A stretch of DNA of 64,000 nucleotides, taken from the NCBI RefSeq assembly GCF_000507765.1, contig NZ_KI669402.1, forward strand, positions 277,078 to 341,077, read 5' to 3'. The position numbers and the translations under genes are program-made. Of this stretch, positions 1 to 8,836 are shown piece after piece. Within the stretch, counting starts at the first letter, position 1. The number at the start of each line of letters is the position of its first letter. The notes below the pieces were generated by a model. It saw only the letters and a list, made by a program, of their open reading frames with translations. It was not told where the DNA came from and did not search any database. This DNA comes from Streptococcus parasanguinis CC87K. Its GTDB lineage: Bacteria; Bacillota; Bacilli; Lactobacillales; Streptococcaceae.

Positions 1-947
1 CTCCGAGCTGACATAGCAAAAGAAGTCGTCGTGACTAAGGTTGCCTTGGTCGTTTTTGACTTAGCAGGCATCGGGATACAGGTCCAGGTGAAGTTTGAAT
101 ATTTTGAAACGTGGTAGGGATAAGGTTTATAGGTCCGATATTGGGCCAAGGTCATGGGATAGAAGGCGACTTTCCCCTGGTCAAAATCTTTAGAGCTCAC
201 CTTGTAATTTTTATTTAGATCTTCCAATTTTTGCAGAAAAGTCAAAGACTCTTTCACTTCTGGAGCTGTCAGCTTGAGCATGCCTCCTTGGAAAAGATGA
301 CCTCCATTTGCCGCCAAGGCTTCTTTCCAGGTGTATTCTGTGCTCCCAAATTGGTCCAATTGCCCATCCCCATTGGTATCTTTGGTTAGTTTCTTGCAAA
401 TCGTATAGAACTCTTCAAGGGTCCAGCCTTCTTTGGGAACCGCGATACCTTCTTTATCTAAGAGATCTTTATTGACACACATCAAAATCGGATTGCTTTC
501 ATAAGGTAAGGCATAGGTTTGCCCCTGATAGACACCCGATTCAAAGGCAACGGGATAAAAGGCAGCTTGGTCTTTTCGATCCATATAGCCGTTTAACTTT
601 TCTAGCACCCCCCGCGCTGCTAATAAAGAAAGATCTTGCTCAGAGACCATAAACACATCTGGCGTCTTTCCTGAGACAATCTTTTCAGAGAGCCAGTCTG
701 AATAATCTGACTGCGGAATCCCGTTTTCATACTCTACACGGACGTGGGGATGGGATTTTTCAAATTTTTGAATCGCTCGATCCAAGGCATGGGAACGTTG
801 ACTGGTCGGCACATCCCAGCTAGAACCTGCATAAACACCGATATGGAGTACGGTCGGTTGCTGTTTCCACCAATAAAAACCTGCGCTCGCACAGAGCACA
901 ACAAGGAGGCCAATCCCCCAACAAAGATGCTTTCGCTTCAATTTCAT
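1..947 (-). CDS. Carbohydrate ABC-type solute-binding protein, C-terminus cut by window edge
   Basis: About 315 N-terminal residues are visible; the gene continues past the left edge. The reading frame gives an N-terminal hydrophobic segment (about residues 5-22) without a convincing lipobox, then a family 1 extracellular solute-binding fold, with the calcium-loop-like motif DTNGDGQLDQFG near residue 190, typical of bacterial sugar-binding proteins. It would bind a sugar at the outer membrane face. The ATG overlaps the stop of the upstream response regulator (ATGA), so it is translationally coupled as fourth gene of the sensor operon. No permease is visible in the window. The ligand cannot be read from sequence. 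Confidence 0.8.
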   Translation of the reverse strand, partial: MKLKRKHLCWGIGLLVVLCASAGFYWWKQQPTVLHIGVYAGSSWDVPTSQRSHALDRAIQKFEKSHPHVRVEYENGIPQSDYSDWLSEKIVSGKTPDVFMVSEQDLSLLAARGVLEKLNGYMDRKDQAAFYPVAFESGVYQGQTYALPYESNPILMCVNKDLLDKEGIAVPKEGWTLEEFYTICKKLTKDTNGDGQLDQFGSTEYTWKEALAANGGHLFQGGMLKLTAPEVKESLTFLQKLEDLNKNYKVSSKDFDQGKVAFYPMTLAQYRTYKPYPYHVSKYSNFTWTCIPMPAKSKTTKATLVTTTSFAMSAR

Positions 948-1630
948 TCTGTATTTCCTTTAGAAAAATCACGTCTCGTCACTCCTGTTTGGACTGACCA
1001 GATCGCTAATTGCGTTCGATCTCGTAGGTTTAATTTCGCCAAAATCGTTGATAAGTAATTGCGCACGGTTCCTTCTGACAAGAAGAGTTTGGCCGCAATT
1101 TCTTTATTGGACTCCCCATAGCCGACTTCTTGGATAATGCGCCATTCCGTCGTGCTCAAATCCTTGACATTGTCCTCATCTACAGCAATAGAGAAGTTGG
1201 TTTTGGCCATTTGTGAGAAAATTTGAAAGACTTTACTAGCGATATTCGGGTTGATCATGGCTCCGCCTTGATACACCACCTTAATCGCTTCATAGAGTTC
1301 CTCTGTCGAGGCTCCCTTTAAAAGATAACCTGAAGCACCATACTTGAGTGCACTATAGATAAATTCATCATCATCAAAGGTCGTTAAAATAATAATTTTG
1401 ATATCCGGATAGTGCTCTTTTACCTCTTTTGTCGCCAAAACCCCATCCATGCCTGGCATCCGAATATCCATTAAGATCAGGTCAGGATGTGTCTGTGGAA
1501 TGCTCGACAAGACGTGATTCCCATCTTCCACTGTGGCCACCACTTCGATATCGGGGTGGGCTGACAAAATAATTTTCAGAGATTCTCGAATCAAGGCCTG
1601 GTCATCTGCCACCATTACTTTTATCACCAT
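944..1630 (-). CDS. NarL/LuxR-family response regulator
   Basis: 228 residues. The N-terminal receiver domain (about 1-120) shows the acidic pair in MVADDQ, the phospho-acceptor aspartate in LILMDIRMPG (about residue 55), and the conserved threonine and lysine (LTTFDDD, YLLKG). The C-terminal LuxR-type helix-turn-helix (about 155-215) includes SNKEIAAKLFLSEGTV. It starts two bases after the stop of the histidine kinase gene and overlaps the following solute-binding gene by four bases, so the pair is a cognate two-component system. Targets probably include this operon or a sugar transporter; that is inference. Confidence 0.93.
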   Translation of the reverse strand: MVIKVMVADDQALIRESLKIILSAHPDIEVVATVEDGNHVLSSIPQTHPDLILMDIRMPGMDGVLATKEVKEHYPDIKIIILTTFDDDEFIYSALKYGASGYLLKGASTEELYEAIKVVYQGGAMINPNIASKVFQIFSQMAKTNFSIAVDEDNVKDLSTTEWRIIQEVGYGESNKEIAAKLFLSEGTVRNYLSTILAKLNLRDRTQLAIWSVQTGVTRRDFSKGNTE

Positions 1631-1632
1631 CT

Positions 1633-2949
1633 CTATCTCCCTTCTTTATATTTCGGTAAACTGACGCGCGTGAAAAATCCATCGCGACTTTCAAATTGAA
1701 GCTGTCCTCCTAGGATGGAAATGCGCTCCATCATCTGCTTGAGCCCATAGCCATAGGTCAAGGTTTCAAACCCAACCCCATTGTCCTGCAACTCGATCAG
1801 GTAATCTTCTTCATTCTCAAAAAAATGAAGGCTCATCTGACTGGCATGACCGTGACGAACCGCATTGGTCATAGACTCCTGGATCACACGAAAGATCGTA
1901 TCTTCAATCATGACGTCCATATCGACATCGACCCATTCATAGTGTAAATCAACCTGCAAGTTGGAAAGCGTTTGGTACTCACGGATCATCTTTTCCAAAG
2001 CATCTTTGAGGGTTCGTCCCTCAAGGGCACCTGGACGGAGGCGGTTGAGAGAGCCTCTCACATCCTGGATTCCTTCACGAACCACTTCTGATACACTTTT
2101 CACCTGCTCTTTTGCCCGATTGGGATCGATATCAATCAAGACTCCGACAGCATCTAAACCTGCTGAGATCCCTGTTAGCGCATGCCCCAAGGTATCGTGA
2201 ATTTCCCGAGCAATCCGCTTGCGCTCCCGATCCTCTGCAATCTTCTCAGACAAGGCCATATAGTTGTTCAACTCCGTATTGACCTTCGAAACCATGGCCA
2301 ACTCTTCTTCTACTTCGTGGTTTTCCGCAAGAACATTCATAATATAGAACAAAAGCGAAATAATGAAGAGCACCATATTCAAGGCATAGAGAGAATTCTT
2401 CAAGAAAAAGGCCAGAATCCGAATGGAGGCAGGATAAAAATGAATATAGACATCAAGAGAAGGTATCGGAAAGAAAAGCGAAAAGACGTCTGAATTGGTC
2501 ACAAGGAGAATCAAGAAACTCACTAGGATAAACGCAAACCAATACTTGCGGTCTCGCTTGGTATTCAACTCTTTGGAACCATAGAAGATATCCGCAAAAA
2601 CCAATAGAATAAGCCCGTTATAAGCTACATTTTGGACCCACATCAAGAGCAACATCAGGAGGATCTCCATAATGTTCCACTTATCAAAAATGGACCATCG
2701 ACTCGTTTGAGACCGGTAACGACTCATGGAGATCAAGGCAATCCCAGCAAATAAGAGCGCAGACAACCAAAAAGTTGTAGAGGGCGCAAAAGGAATACGC
2801 TCTAAGCGTTCTACTAATAGAGAAGCTTGCCGTTGGGCAATAATATAGTTGGTTGCTTGAAGATAGATGATACTGTTGAGCATCACAGCGATAAAATTTA
2901 CGACCATCAGGATGGCCAAACTGTATCTCACACCTCTAAATTTTCTCAT
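1633..2949 (-). CDS. Sensor histidine kinase, HisKA_3 type with multi-helix membrane region
   Basis: 438 residues if the start is the ATG that overlaps the upstream stop (TAATG); a GTG nine bases earlier is in frame but less likely. The first 205 residues hold about six membrane helices with no large extracellular loop. A coiled-coil linker follows, then the HisKA_3 dimerisation domain with the phospho-accepting histidine in REIHDTLGH (about residue 251), and an HATPase_c domain with N box (ESMTNAVRHG) and G box (DNGVGFE). It pairs with the adjacent LuxR-type regulator. The lack of a sensing loop fits a kinase that reads the state of a partner, here probably the adjacent periplasmic-binding-like protein. 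Confidence 0.92.
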   Translation of the reverse strand: MRKFRGVRYSLAILMVVNFIAVMLNSIIYLQATNYIIAQRQASLLVERLERIPFAPSTTFWLSALLFAGIALISMSRYRSQTSRWSIFDKWNIMEILLMLLLMWVQNVAYNGLILLVFADIFYGSKELNTKRDRKYWFAFILVSFLILLVTNSDVFSLFFPIPSLDVYIHFYPASIRILAFFLKNSLYALNMVLFIISLLFYIMNVLAENHEVEEELAMVSKVNTELNNYMALSEKIAEDRERKRIAREIHDTLGHALTGISAGLDAVGVLIDIDPNRAKEQVKSVSEVVREGIQDVRGSLNRLRPGALEGRTLKDALEKMIREYQTLSNLQVDLHYEWVDVDMDVMIEDTIFRVIQESMTNAVRHGHASQMSLHFFENEEDYLIELQDNGVGFETLTYGYGLKQMMERISILGGQLQFESRDGFFTRVSLPKYKEGR

Positions 2950-3932
2950 TACTGCCACCCATTCACATCAAAGTGATCGATGTTTTCCTTTGTCATCATT
3001 TGAACCGGAATGGTTATCTCTTTTTGGTAGCTTTTCCCAGCCGTCATATCTTGGATGACCTCCATTACGCGGTCTCCCATCTTCAACGGAGACTGGGCAA
3101 CGGTTCCTACAACATCATCTGTCGAGTGCAGCAAGGCTTTCATATCTGGTGAGCCATCGATCCCATAAATCGCAATGGGATGGGTGATTCCTTGCTCCTT
3201 GATCGCTGCTAAAGCTCCTATAGCCGAGCGGTCATTTAGGGCAACTAGTGTATCGACATTCCCCCCTGACTGCAAGAACTTACGGACAGCTGGCATGGCG
3301 ATCTCCGTCTGACCCTTGGTTTCTAGTTCCGAGATAATCTCATATGACCCATGTCCTTTGATGGTATCCTTAAATCCCTGAATCCGCGTATCTGCTGAAA
3401 CAGTCCCTTTGTGCTCCAAGAGAAGGATCTGAGCATTTGAAGAGCGTTTCATCAGCTCTTTCGCAATCAAGACTCCTGCTTGGTAGTTGTCGGAGACAAT
3501 GCTGGCATCCGGCTTAAAATGCTTGAGCTGGGTATCAACTGCAATGATCTTAATTCCTTGTTTTCTAGCTTTTTTAAGAGCCCTTAAAATGGGCTGACTA
3601 TCCCCTTTGACCGGATTAATCACAATCACATTTACTTTTTGGGCGCAAAAATCATCGATCTGCTGGCTCTGCCTTTTTTCATCCAATTCCGGATCTCGAA
3701 CAGATACAAGAGCACCTCTCTCATCGGCAATTCGACTAATTTCCGAATGAATACTTTTATAGAACTCATTGTTCATGGTCATATAGGTGACACCGATCTT
3801 GGTCTGATCCTTGATGCTACTGGTTTGACAAACGGCATAGATCCACAAGAGGATGCAAGCCACTGGAATCACCAGTAAAACCCGTTTTATCAGCCATTTC
3901 AACCGTTCTTTTCTTTCTTCTTTCCCCTTCAA
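2949..3932 (-). CDS. Membrane-anchored periplasmic-binding (RbsB-like) sugar sensor protein
   Basis: 327 residues with a TTG start (AAGGA seven bases upstream). One N-terminal membrane helix (about 14-36) is followed by a type I periplasmic-binding fold: IGVTYMTMNNEFYKS, VNVIVINPVKGDSQP and YGIDGSPDM are the usual strand/loop signatures of ribose/galactose-type binding proteins. There is no lipobox, so it is tethered by the helix. It is first in a four-gene operon with kinase, regulator and solute-binding protein. This order suggests a ligand-binding co-sensor that signals to the kinase, comparable in principle to other binding-protein-assisted sensors. The ligand is unknown. Confidence 0.88.
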   Translation of the reverse strand: MKGKEERKERLKWLIKRVLLVIPVACILLWIYAVCQTSSIKDQTKIGVTYMTMNNEFYKSIHSEISRIADERGALVSVRDPELDEKRQSQQIDDFCAQKVNVIVINPVKGDSQPILRALKKARKQGIKIIAVDTQLKHFKPDASIVSDNYQAGVLIAKELMKRSSNAQILLLEHKGTVSADTRIQGFKDTIKGHGSYEIISELETKGQTEIAMPAVRKFLQSGGNVDTLVALNDRSAIGALAAIKEQGITHPIAIYGIDGSPDMKALLHSTDDVVGTVAQSPLKMGDRVMEVIQDMTAGKSYQKEITIPVQMMTKENIDHFDVNGWQ

Positions 3933-3963
3933 ACTCCGTTCCTTTTCTGAAAATTTTGAATAT

Positions 3964-3991
3964 ATATTACTTTATTTTACTACTTTTTCAA
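3964..3991 (-). promoter_or_regulatory. Candidate promoter of the sugar-sensing operon
   Basis: On the minus strand TTGAAA (3986-3991) and TAATAT (3964-3969) are separated by 16 bp, about 30 bases before the TTG start of the binding-protein gene. The match to the sigma-A consensus is moderate. Confidence 0.45.
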
Positions 3992-4078
3992 GAAAAGTGC
4001 TGGCTTTTATTGTACAGATGCATATTTTTGATTTATTTTTAAAAGACTTGTTCCCGAATGAAATCCCTACCAAGTATC

Positions 4079-4110
4079 AAAAAAAGCTGGTCTATAAACG
4101 AACCAGCTTT
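4079..4110 (-). terminator. Intrinsic terminator after ssbB
   Basis: Minus-strand hairpin AAAGCTGGT / ACCAGCTTT with a 10-nt loop, followed by a run of seven T. A T-rich run on the other side allows it to work on both strands. Confidence 0.85.
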
Positions 4111-4122
4111 CTTTTTTTGTTT

Positions 4123-4518
4123 CTAAAAAGGAAGATCTTCCTCCTCTAAAATGATGTCGGCTAAATCTCCCGTTCCACCATTTTCACGCATCGCTCGCTG
4201 AGCGCGGCTCTCTAATAACTGAAAACTTTGGCAGAGGACCTCTGTCACATACTGCATGATGCCATTTTTCTCGTAGCGGCGCGTCCGAATCTCTCCATCC
4301 AAAGAGATCAAACTCCCTTTGCTGGCATAACTAGCCATGGTTTCAGCCAATTTCCCCCAGACAACGACATTGACAAAATCAGTCTCTCGCTCCCCGTTTT
4401 GATCCTTGTAGCGACGATTGACCGCAACGGTCACTCGGGCAACGGATTTGTCTGTGCTGGTTTTATGCAATTCTGGGGCCGCCACCAGGCGACCGATTAA
4501 AATAACTTTATTATACAT
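4123..4518 (-). CDS. ssbB: Competence-induced single-stranded DNA-binding protein SsbB
   Basis: 131 residues when started at the second of two tandem ATG codons, which has the better Shine-Dalgarno spacing (GGAGG, 6 nt) and gives the same length as pneumococcal SsbB. The OB fold covers residues 1-105 (MYNKVILIGRL, VNRRYKDQNGERETDF, SYASKGSLISLDGEI) and the acidic C-terminal tip ends EEEDLPF, which recruits partner proteins. The short length, lacking the long Gly/Gln linker of housekeeping SsbA, and the cin box upstream identify the competence paralogue, which protects incoming single strands during transformation. Confidence 0.93.
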   Translation of the reverse strand: MYNKVILIGRLVAAPELHKTSTDKSVARVTVAVNRRYKDQNGERETDFVNVVVWGKLAETMASYASKGSLISLDGEIRTRRYEKNGIMQYVTEVLCQSFQLLESRAQRAMRENGGTGDLADIILEEEDLPF

Positions 4519-4537
4519 CATTTACCTCCTATCTATT

Positions 4538-4545
4538 TATTCGAA
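4538..4545 (-). promoter_or_regulatory. cin box (ComX/SigX promoter element) of ssbB
   Basis: The minus strand reads TTCGAATA, one base from the streptococcal cin consensus TACGAATA, preceded by a T-rich tract and ending 16-17 bases before the ATG pair. The comGA gene in this window has the same variant. Confidence 0.8.
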
Positions 4546-4580
4546 AAAATTTCAAAAAATGGGGGTGACAAACCAAAATC

Positions 4581-4612
4581 AAAAAAATCTAGGATTCAAA
4601 ACATCCTAGATT
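4581..4612 (-). terminator. Terminator of the DUF4651-trx-ytpR operon
   Basis: Minus-strand 10-bp stem AATCTAGGAT / ATCCTAGATT with a 7-nt loop, followed by a T run, placed just past the ytpR stop. Confidence 0.9.
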
Positions 4613-4619
4613 CTTCTCT

Positions 4620-5246
4620 TTATTCATGCCAGTGACGAGCAGGATCAAAAGGTGTCCCTGCTACTTCTGCGTCATCCAATTCAATAATGCCTCGTTTTTG
4701 AGGAGCATTTGGCAAGTGCAATTCACGCGGACTGCACATCATGCCATAGCTTTTTTCTCCACGAAGGGCACCTGGGAAAATCAAGCTACCATCCGGCATC
4801 ATGGCACCTGGAAGAGCGACAATGGTCTTTAGACCCACCCGCGCATTTGGAGCTCCAGCTACGATCTGAACCGTCTTATCTGGTCCAACTGCTACCTGGC
4901 AGATATTCAAGTGGTCACTATCTGGATGGGCCACCATTTCAAGGATTTCTCCCACCACAAATTTTGGTTCCCGATCGTTGACCAAACGTTCTGCGAAGCC
5001 TTCTCTTTCCAATTCTTGGTTCAAACGAGCTACTTGCTCATCTGTCAAAAAGACTTGGCCCTTGCCTTCGATGGCGAAGAAAGATGAGGCATCAAAGATA
5101 TTCCAGGCAACGGTTTCTTGGTTGTCCTCACGGTAAACGCGAGCCACTTTTCCTTTTCTCTCCACCGCGAGCTTTGCTTCTCCACTATTTTTCAAGGTCA
5201 GCATCAAGACATCGCCGACTTGTTCTTTGTTGTATGTTACAATCAT
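4620..5246 (-). CDS. ytpR: YtpR family tRNA-binding-domain protein
   Basis: 208 residues. The C-terminal half is an EMAP/PheT-like tRNA-binding OB fold: VGEILEMVAHPDSDHLNICQ, QIVAGAPNARVGLKTIVALPG and SYGMMCSPREL are the family signatures. The N-terminal half matches the YtpR-specific extension. YtpR-type proteins resemble the N-terminal domain of the PheT subunit; their precise role is not settled. It is the last gene of a three-gene operon, nine bases after a thioredoxin-like gene, an order common in streptococci. Confidence 0.9.
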   Translation of the reverse strand: MIVTYNKEQVGDVLMLTLKNSGEAKLAVERKGKVARVYREDNQETVAWNIFDASSFFAIEGKGQVFLTDEQVARLNQELEREGFAERLVNDREPKFVVGEILEMVAHPDSDHLNICQVAVGPDKTVQIVAGAPNARVGLKTIVALPGAMMPDGSLIFPGALRGEKSYGMMCSPRELHLPNAPQKRGIIELDDAEVAGTPFDPARHWHE

Positions 5247-5255
5247 GTTTTTCTC

Positions 5256-5573
5256 CTATTTTAATCCTGCTAAGAATGCTGTAATCTGCGCTTTGGTTTT
5301 CCGATCCCGATTGACAAACCGACCGATTTCCTTATTCTTTTCCAGAACCACCAAACTTGGGATCCCATAAACATCCCAGACTTTCGCCAGATCCAGATAG
5401 GCATCTCGGTCAATCAAGATAAAGGTAAATTCGGGATTTTCAGCCTCAATCTCCGGCAAAAAAGGCTTGAGGTAACGACAATCCCCACACCAGTCGGCTG
5501 AAAAGACAAAGACTTTCTTGCCATCTTGCTCTACGTATGAAGCAATTTCTTCTAGAGAATTTGGTGTAATCAT
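5256..5573 (-). CDS. Thioredoxin-family protein with CGDC active site
   Basis: 105 residues covering one thioredoxin fold. The redox motif is WCGDC (residues 28-32 region, in FSADWCGDCRYLKPFLPE) and the cis-proline is in YGIPSLVV. The CGDC motif differs from the classical CGPC, which is usual for this small streptococcal thioredoxin-like family rather than TrxA. No signal peptide, so it acts in the cytoplasm. Its ATG overlaps the stop of the upstream DUF4651 gene by four bases (ATGA). Confidence 0.88.
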   Translation of the reverse strand: MITPNSLEEIASYVEQDGKKVFVFSADWCGDCRYLKPFLPEIEAENPEFTFILIDRDAYLDLAKVWDVYGIPSLVVLEKNKEIGRFVNRDRKTKAQITAFLAGLK

Positions 5574-5860
5574 AATTTTTCCTCTTCGTAATGCAAGAGA
5601 CCGTCCTCATAGACAAAGCGGTAATGGCGCTCATCTTCAAAAATGACACCACCTACTAAGCGTTCTTCACTAGACTCGTAGAGTTCCACATACAGAGTCG
5701 CAATCGTCCCCATGGCTTCCATTTGCTCCCGTACTTCTGCTACCAACTCTTCTTGGGTACGGAGACGCTTTTGATCTTTGGCGATTTTATAAACACCGGC
5801 CGCAAGAGCTCCTGCACTTGCTACAGCCAGACTAGACAAAATAATTTTTTTAGCTTTCAT
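5570..5860 (-). CDS. DUF4651 family small membrane-associated protein
   Basis: 96 residues starting at the ATG of MKAKKIILSS. One hydrophobic N-terminal segment (residues 5-24) may be a membrane anchor or uncleaved signal; the rest is acidic. It resembles the streptococcal DUF4651 family, whose role is unknown. First gene of the operon with the thioredoxin-like and ytpR genes. There is no Shine-Dalgarno sequence before this ATG, and the -10 box lies only 7 bases upstream, so the message appears leaderless. A longer in-frame start 36 bases upstream would lie upstream of that promoter's start point. Confidence 0.8.
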   Translation of the reverse strand: MKAKKIILSSLAVASAGALAAGVYKIAKDQKRLRTQEELVAEVREQMEAMGTIATLYVELYESSEERLVGGVIFEDERHYRFVYEDGLLHYEEEKL

Positions 5861-5867
5861 AGTGCCT

Positions 5868-5896
5868 ATTGTAACACAAAATAAGCAGAGGGACAA
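5868..5896 (-). promoter_or_regulatory. Extended -10 promoter giving a leaderless mRNA (DUF4651 operon)
   Basis: Minus-strand TTGTCC (5891-5896), a 17-bp spacer, and TACAAT (5868-5873) preceded by TG (TGTTACAAT). Seven bases separate the -10 box from the ATG, so transcription should begin at or next to the A of the start codon. Confidence 0.7.
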
Positions 5897-6002
5897 CGGT
5901 CTAGGCTGGATCTCTCCCTCTGCTTTTTGAGATTGATTTCCATAATAACGCTACCATCCTTGTAGAAAAAGTGTTAAAATAGCATCAGAAAGAAGGTAAC
6001 CT

Positions 6003-7067
6003 ATGACTGATTTATTTTCTAAAATCAAAGAAGTAACTGAAATCCCTGCTATCTCAGGGCATGAAGCTCCTGTACGGGATTATTTGCGCCAACAATTGAC
6101 CCCTCATGTGGACGAAATCGTGACAGATGGTCTCGGTGGGATCTTTGGAGTCAAACATTCAACAGCTGCCGATGCTCCTCGTATCTTAGTAGCTGCCCAC
6201 ATGGACGAAGTTGGTTTTATGATCAGCGAAATCAAAGCTGACGGAACTTTCCGTGTTGTCCCAATCGGAGGTTGGAACCCGATGGTCGTCAGCAGCCAAC
6301 GCTTCAAACTCTTTACACGTGACGGACGTGAATACCCTGCTATTTCAGGATCTGTTCCTCCTCATTTGACACGTGGAACAGGTGGACCAACCGTACCTGC
6401 CATTAGCGACATCGTCTTTGATGCAGGCTTTAGCTCTAAAGCCGAAGCTGAAAGCTATGGAGTCCGTCCTGGAGATACCTTGGTCCCAGACAGCTCTGCG
6501 ATTCTTACTGCTAATGGTAAAAACGTCATCTCTAAAGCATGGGATAACCGCTACGGCGTCTTGATGGTCAGCGAATTGGCCAAGAGCCTTTCCGGACAAG
6601 CCTTAAACAATGAACTGTATGTAGGGGCCAACGTTCAAGAAGAAGTGGGACTTCGTGGAGCCCACACTTCAACCACTAAATTTGATCCTGAAATCTTCCT
6701 TGCTGTAGACTGTTCGCCAGCAGCCGATGTCTTTGGAGACCAAGGAGCGATTGGGGAAGGAACACTGCTTCGCTTCTATGATCCAGGTCACATCATGCTA
6801 CCAAATATGAAAGATTTCTTGCTCACTACGGCTGAAGAAGCGGGCATCAAATTCCAATACTATTGTGCCAAAGGTGGTACCGATGCAGGTGCAGCACACT
6901 TGAAGAACGGCGGAGTCCCATCAACCACTATTGGTGTCTGTGCACGTTACATCCACTCTCACCAAACCCTCTATGCCATGGATGATTTCTTACAAGCGCA
7001 AGCCTTCTTACAAGCATTGGTTAAGAAATTGGATCGCTCTACAGTTGATTTGATCAAACACTATTAA
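6003..7067 (+). CDS. pepA: Glutamyl aminopeptidase PepA (M42 family)
   Basis: 354 residues, the usual length of lactic-acid-bacterial PepA. M42 metal-site motifs are all present: AAHMDEVGFM (His and Asp), ISKAWDNRYGVL (bridging Asp), QEEVGLRGA (catalytic Glu pair), AVDCSP and the C-terminal IHSHQTLY region with a metal-binding His. The cytosolic dodecameric enzyme removes N-terminal Glu or Asp from peptides. A Shine-Dalgarno sequence AAGAAGG precedes the ATG. It is monocistronic with its own terminator and an extended -10 (TGTTAAAAT) about 20-30 bases upstream, back to back with the DUF4651 operon. Confidence 0.95.
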   Translation: MTDLFSKIKEVTEIPAISGHEAPVRDYLRQQLTPHVDEIVTDGLGGIFGVKHSTAADAPRILVAAHMDEVGFMISEIKADGTFRVVPIGGWNPMVVSSQRFKLFTRDGREYPAISGSVPPHLTRGTGGPTVPAISDIVFDAGFSSKAEAESYGVRPGDTLVPDSSAILTANGKNVISKAWDNRYGVLMVSELAKSLSGQALNNELYVGANVQEEVGLRGAHTSTTKFDPEIFLAVDCSPAADVFGDQGAIGEGTLLRFYDPGHIMLPNMKDFLLTTAEEAGIKFQYYCAKGGTDAGAAHLKNGGVPSTTIGVCARYIHSHQTLYAMDDFLQAQAFLQALVKKLDRSTVDLIKHY

Positions 7068-7081
7068 ACAACATCGATCTG

Positions 7082-7103
7082 AAGCCCCGTAAGGGGCTTT
7101 TTT
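7082..7103 (+). terminator. Terminator of pepA
   Basis: Stem AAGCCCC / GGGGCTT with a GTAA loop, followed by TTTTT, 15 bases after the pepA stop. Confidence 0.92.
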
Positions 7104-7126
7104 AGGGGGAAAACAAGGTTCTCTTT

Positions 7127-7187
7127 GAAACTTTCCAGCGTGAGTCACCATTGAGCCCCTCGGCATCCACACTCCCCTTAGGAAAGT
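7127..7187. repeat. Short copy of an intergenic inverted-repeat motif
   Basis: GAAACTTTCCAGCGTGAGT at the left pairs with ACTCCCCTTAGGAAAGT at the right. The same arm pair (GAAACTTTCC-GTGAG and CTCACCTAAGGAAAGT) recurs in the 8801-9112 hairpin region, so two related copies flank the DUF1846 gene. Confidence 0.55.
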
Positions 7188-7199
7188 ATCTTAGAATAT

Positions 7200-7228
7200 T
7201 TTATCTTCCATCTGTTTTCTGATATAAT
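7200..7228 (+). promoter_or_regulatory. Promoter of the DUF1846 gene
   Basis: Extended -10 TGATATAAT (7220-7228); the -35 (TTTATC, 17 bp upstream) is weak. It leaves an untranslated leader of about 75 bases before the ATG. Confidence 0.6.
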
Positions 7229-7311
7229 ATGAAAGAATGAAATGGTAGGAAACTGAACACTCATCCTTGGATTTGTGTGGCAGACCCTTCCCTTATATAC
7301 AGGAGTTTTAC

Positions 7312-8796
7312 ATGAAAAAACAAGCTTTTAGTTCTGAAAAGTATTTGAACTTGCAACGTGACCACATTATTGAGCGGATCAACCAATTCGATGGCAAGCT
7401 CTACCTTGAATTTGGTGGTAAGATGTTAGAAGACTTTCACGCTGCTCGTGTCCTCCCTGGATACGAACCAGACAATAAGATCAAGCTACTCCAAGAATTG
7501 CGCGACCAGGTGGAAATTGTCATTGCCATCAACGCCAACAACATTGAGCACTCAAAAGCCCGTGGGGATCTAGGAATTTCTTATGACCAAGAAGTGCTAC
7601 GCTTGATCGACAAATTCAATGAATTGGGGATCTTTGTAGGCTCTGTCGTCATCACCCAATATGCTGGACAAGCTGCAGCAGATGCCTTTCGCAAACAACT
7701 GGACAAGAGCGGGATCGCCTCTTATCTCCACTATCCGATCAAGGGCTATCCGACTGATATGGACCACATCATCTCTCCTGAGGGGATGGGGAAAAATGAC
7801 TATATCAAGACTAGCCGCAATTTGGTCGTTGTGACAGCTCCTGGACCTGGTTCTGGTAAGCTGGCAACGTGTATGTCCAATATGTACCATGACCAATTAA
7901 ATGGGATCAAATCAGGTTATGCCAAGTTTGAAACCTTCCCAGTATGGAATCTTCCTTTGCACCACCCAGTTAACTTGGCTTATGAAGCAGCGACTGCAGA
8001 TCTAGACGATGTCAATATGATCGATCCCTTCCACCTCCAAACCTACGGGGAAACAACAGTCAATTACAACCGCGATATCGAAATCTTCCCTGTCTTGAAG
8101 CGCATGTTGGAACGCATCTTAGGAACCTCCCCTTACGCTTCTCCAACAGACATGGGCGTTAACATGGTTGGCTTTGCCATTGTGGACAATGACGCTGCGA
8201 TTGAAGCTTCCCAACAAGAAATCATCCGTCGCTATTACCAAACCATTTTGGATGTCAAAGCTGAACGCGTCGGTGAAGGAGCTGTCAAGAAGATTGAGCT
8301 CTTGATGAATGATTTAGGCATTACTCCAAATGACCGGAAAGTGACCGTGCTTGCCCGCCAAAAAGAAGAAGAAACAGGGGAGCCAGCCTTGGCCCTTGAA
8401 TTGCCAAACGGCGAGATGGTAACCGGAAAAACCTCTGATCTCTTTGGTCCAACAGCAGCCCTCTTGATCAATGCGATCAAGAAATTGGCGCATATTGATA
8501 AAGAAACCAAATTAATCGAGCCAGAATACGTCCAACCTATCCAAGGCTTGAAGATCAATCATTTGGGTAGCCGCAATCCTCGTCTTCACTCGAACGAAAT
8601 CCTCATTGCCCTAGCCATTACGGCCATGAGTAACGAAGATGCTAAGCTTGCGATGCAAGAATTAGGCAAGTTGAAAGGCAGTGAAGCCCATTCAACCGTG
8701 ATGCTGACAGACGAAGACAAGAATGTCCTTCGCAAGCTCGGTATCAACGTCACCATGGACCCTGTCTACCAATACGATCGCTTGTATCGTAAATAA
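7312..8796 (+). CDS. DUF1846 family protein
   Basis: 494 residues from the ATG with AGGAG six bases upstream; a longer in-frame start at 7267 lacks a ribosome binding site. The length and sequence ([60 protein letters not shown]) match the DUF1846 family found in streptococci and clostridia. The PGPGSGK stretch resembles a nucleotide-binding loop. The biochemical role is not established, to my knowledge. It stands alone between pepA and the convergent folate operon. Confidence 0.88.
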   Translation: MKKQAFSSEKYLNLQRDHIIERINQFDGKLYLEFGGKMLEDFHAARVLPGYEPDNKIKLLQELRDQVEIVIAINANNIEHSKARGDLGISYDQEVLRLIDKFNELGIFVGSVVITQYAGQAAADAFRKQLDKSGIASYLHYPIKGYPTDMDHIISPEGMGKNDYIKTSRNLVVVTAPGPGSGKLATCMSNMYHDQLNGIKSGYAKFETFPVWNLPLHHPVNLAYEAATADLDDVNMIDPFHLQTYGETTVNYNRDIEIFPVLKRMLERILGTSPYASPTDMGVNMVGFAIVDNDAAIEASQQEIIRRYYQTILDVKAERVGEGAVKKIELLMNDLGITPNDRKVTVLARQKEEETGEPALALELPNGEMVTGKTSDLFGPTAALLINAIKKLAHIDKETKLIEPEYVQPIQGLKINHLGSRNPRLHSNEILIALAITAMSNEDAKLAMQELGKLKGSEAHSTVMLTDEDKNVLRKLGINVTMDPVYQYDRLYRK

Positions 8797-8802
8797 ACTG
8801 AG

Positions 8803-8836
8803 ACAAACAAAAACAATCCCTGCTCGAGGGATTGTT
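8803..8836 (-). terminator. Terminator of the folate operon
   Basis: Minus-strand 9-bp stem AACAATCCC / GGGATTGTT followed by TTTTTGTTT, about 300 bases beyond the folBK stop; it forms the left end of the hairpin element. Confidence 0.7.
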
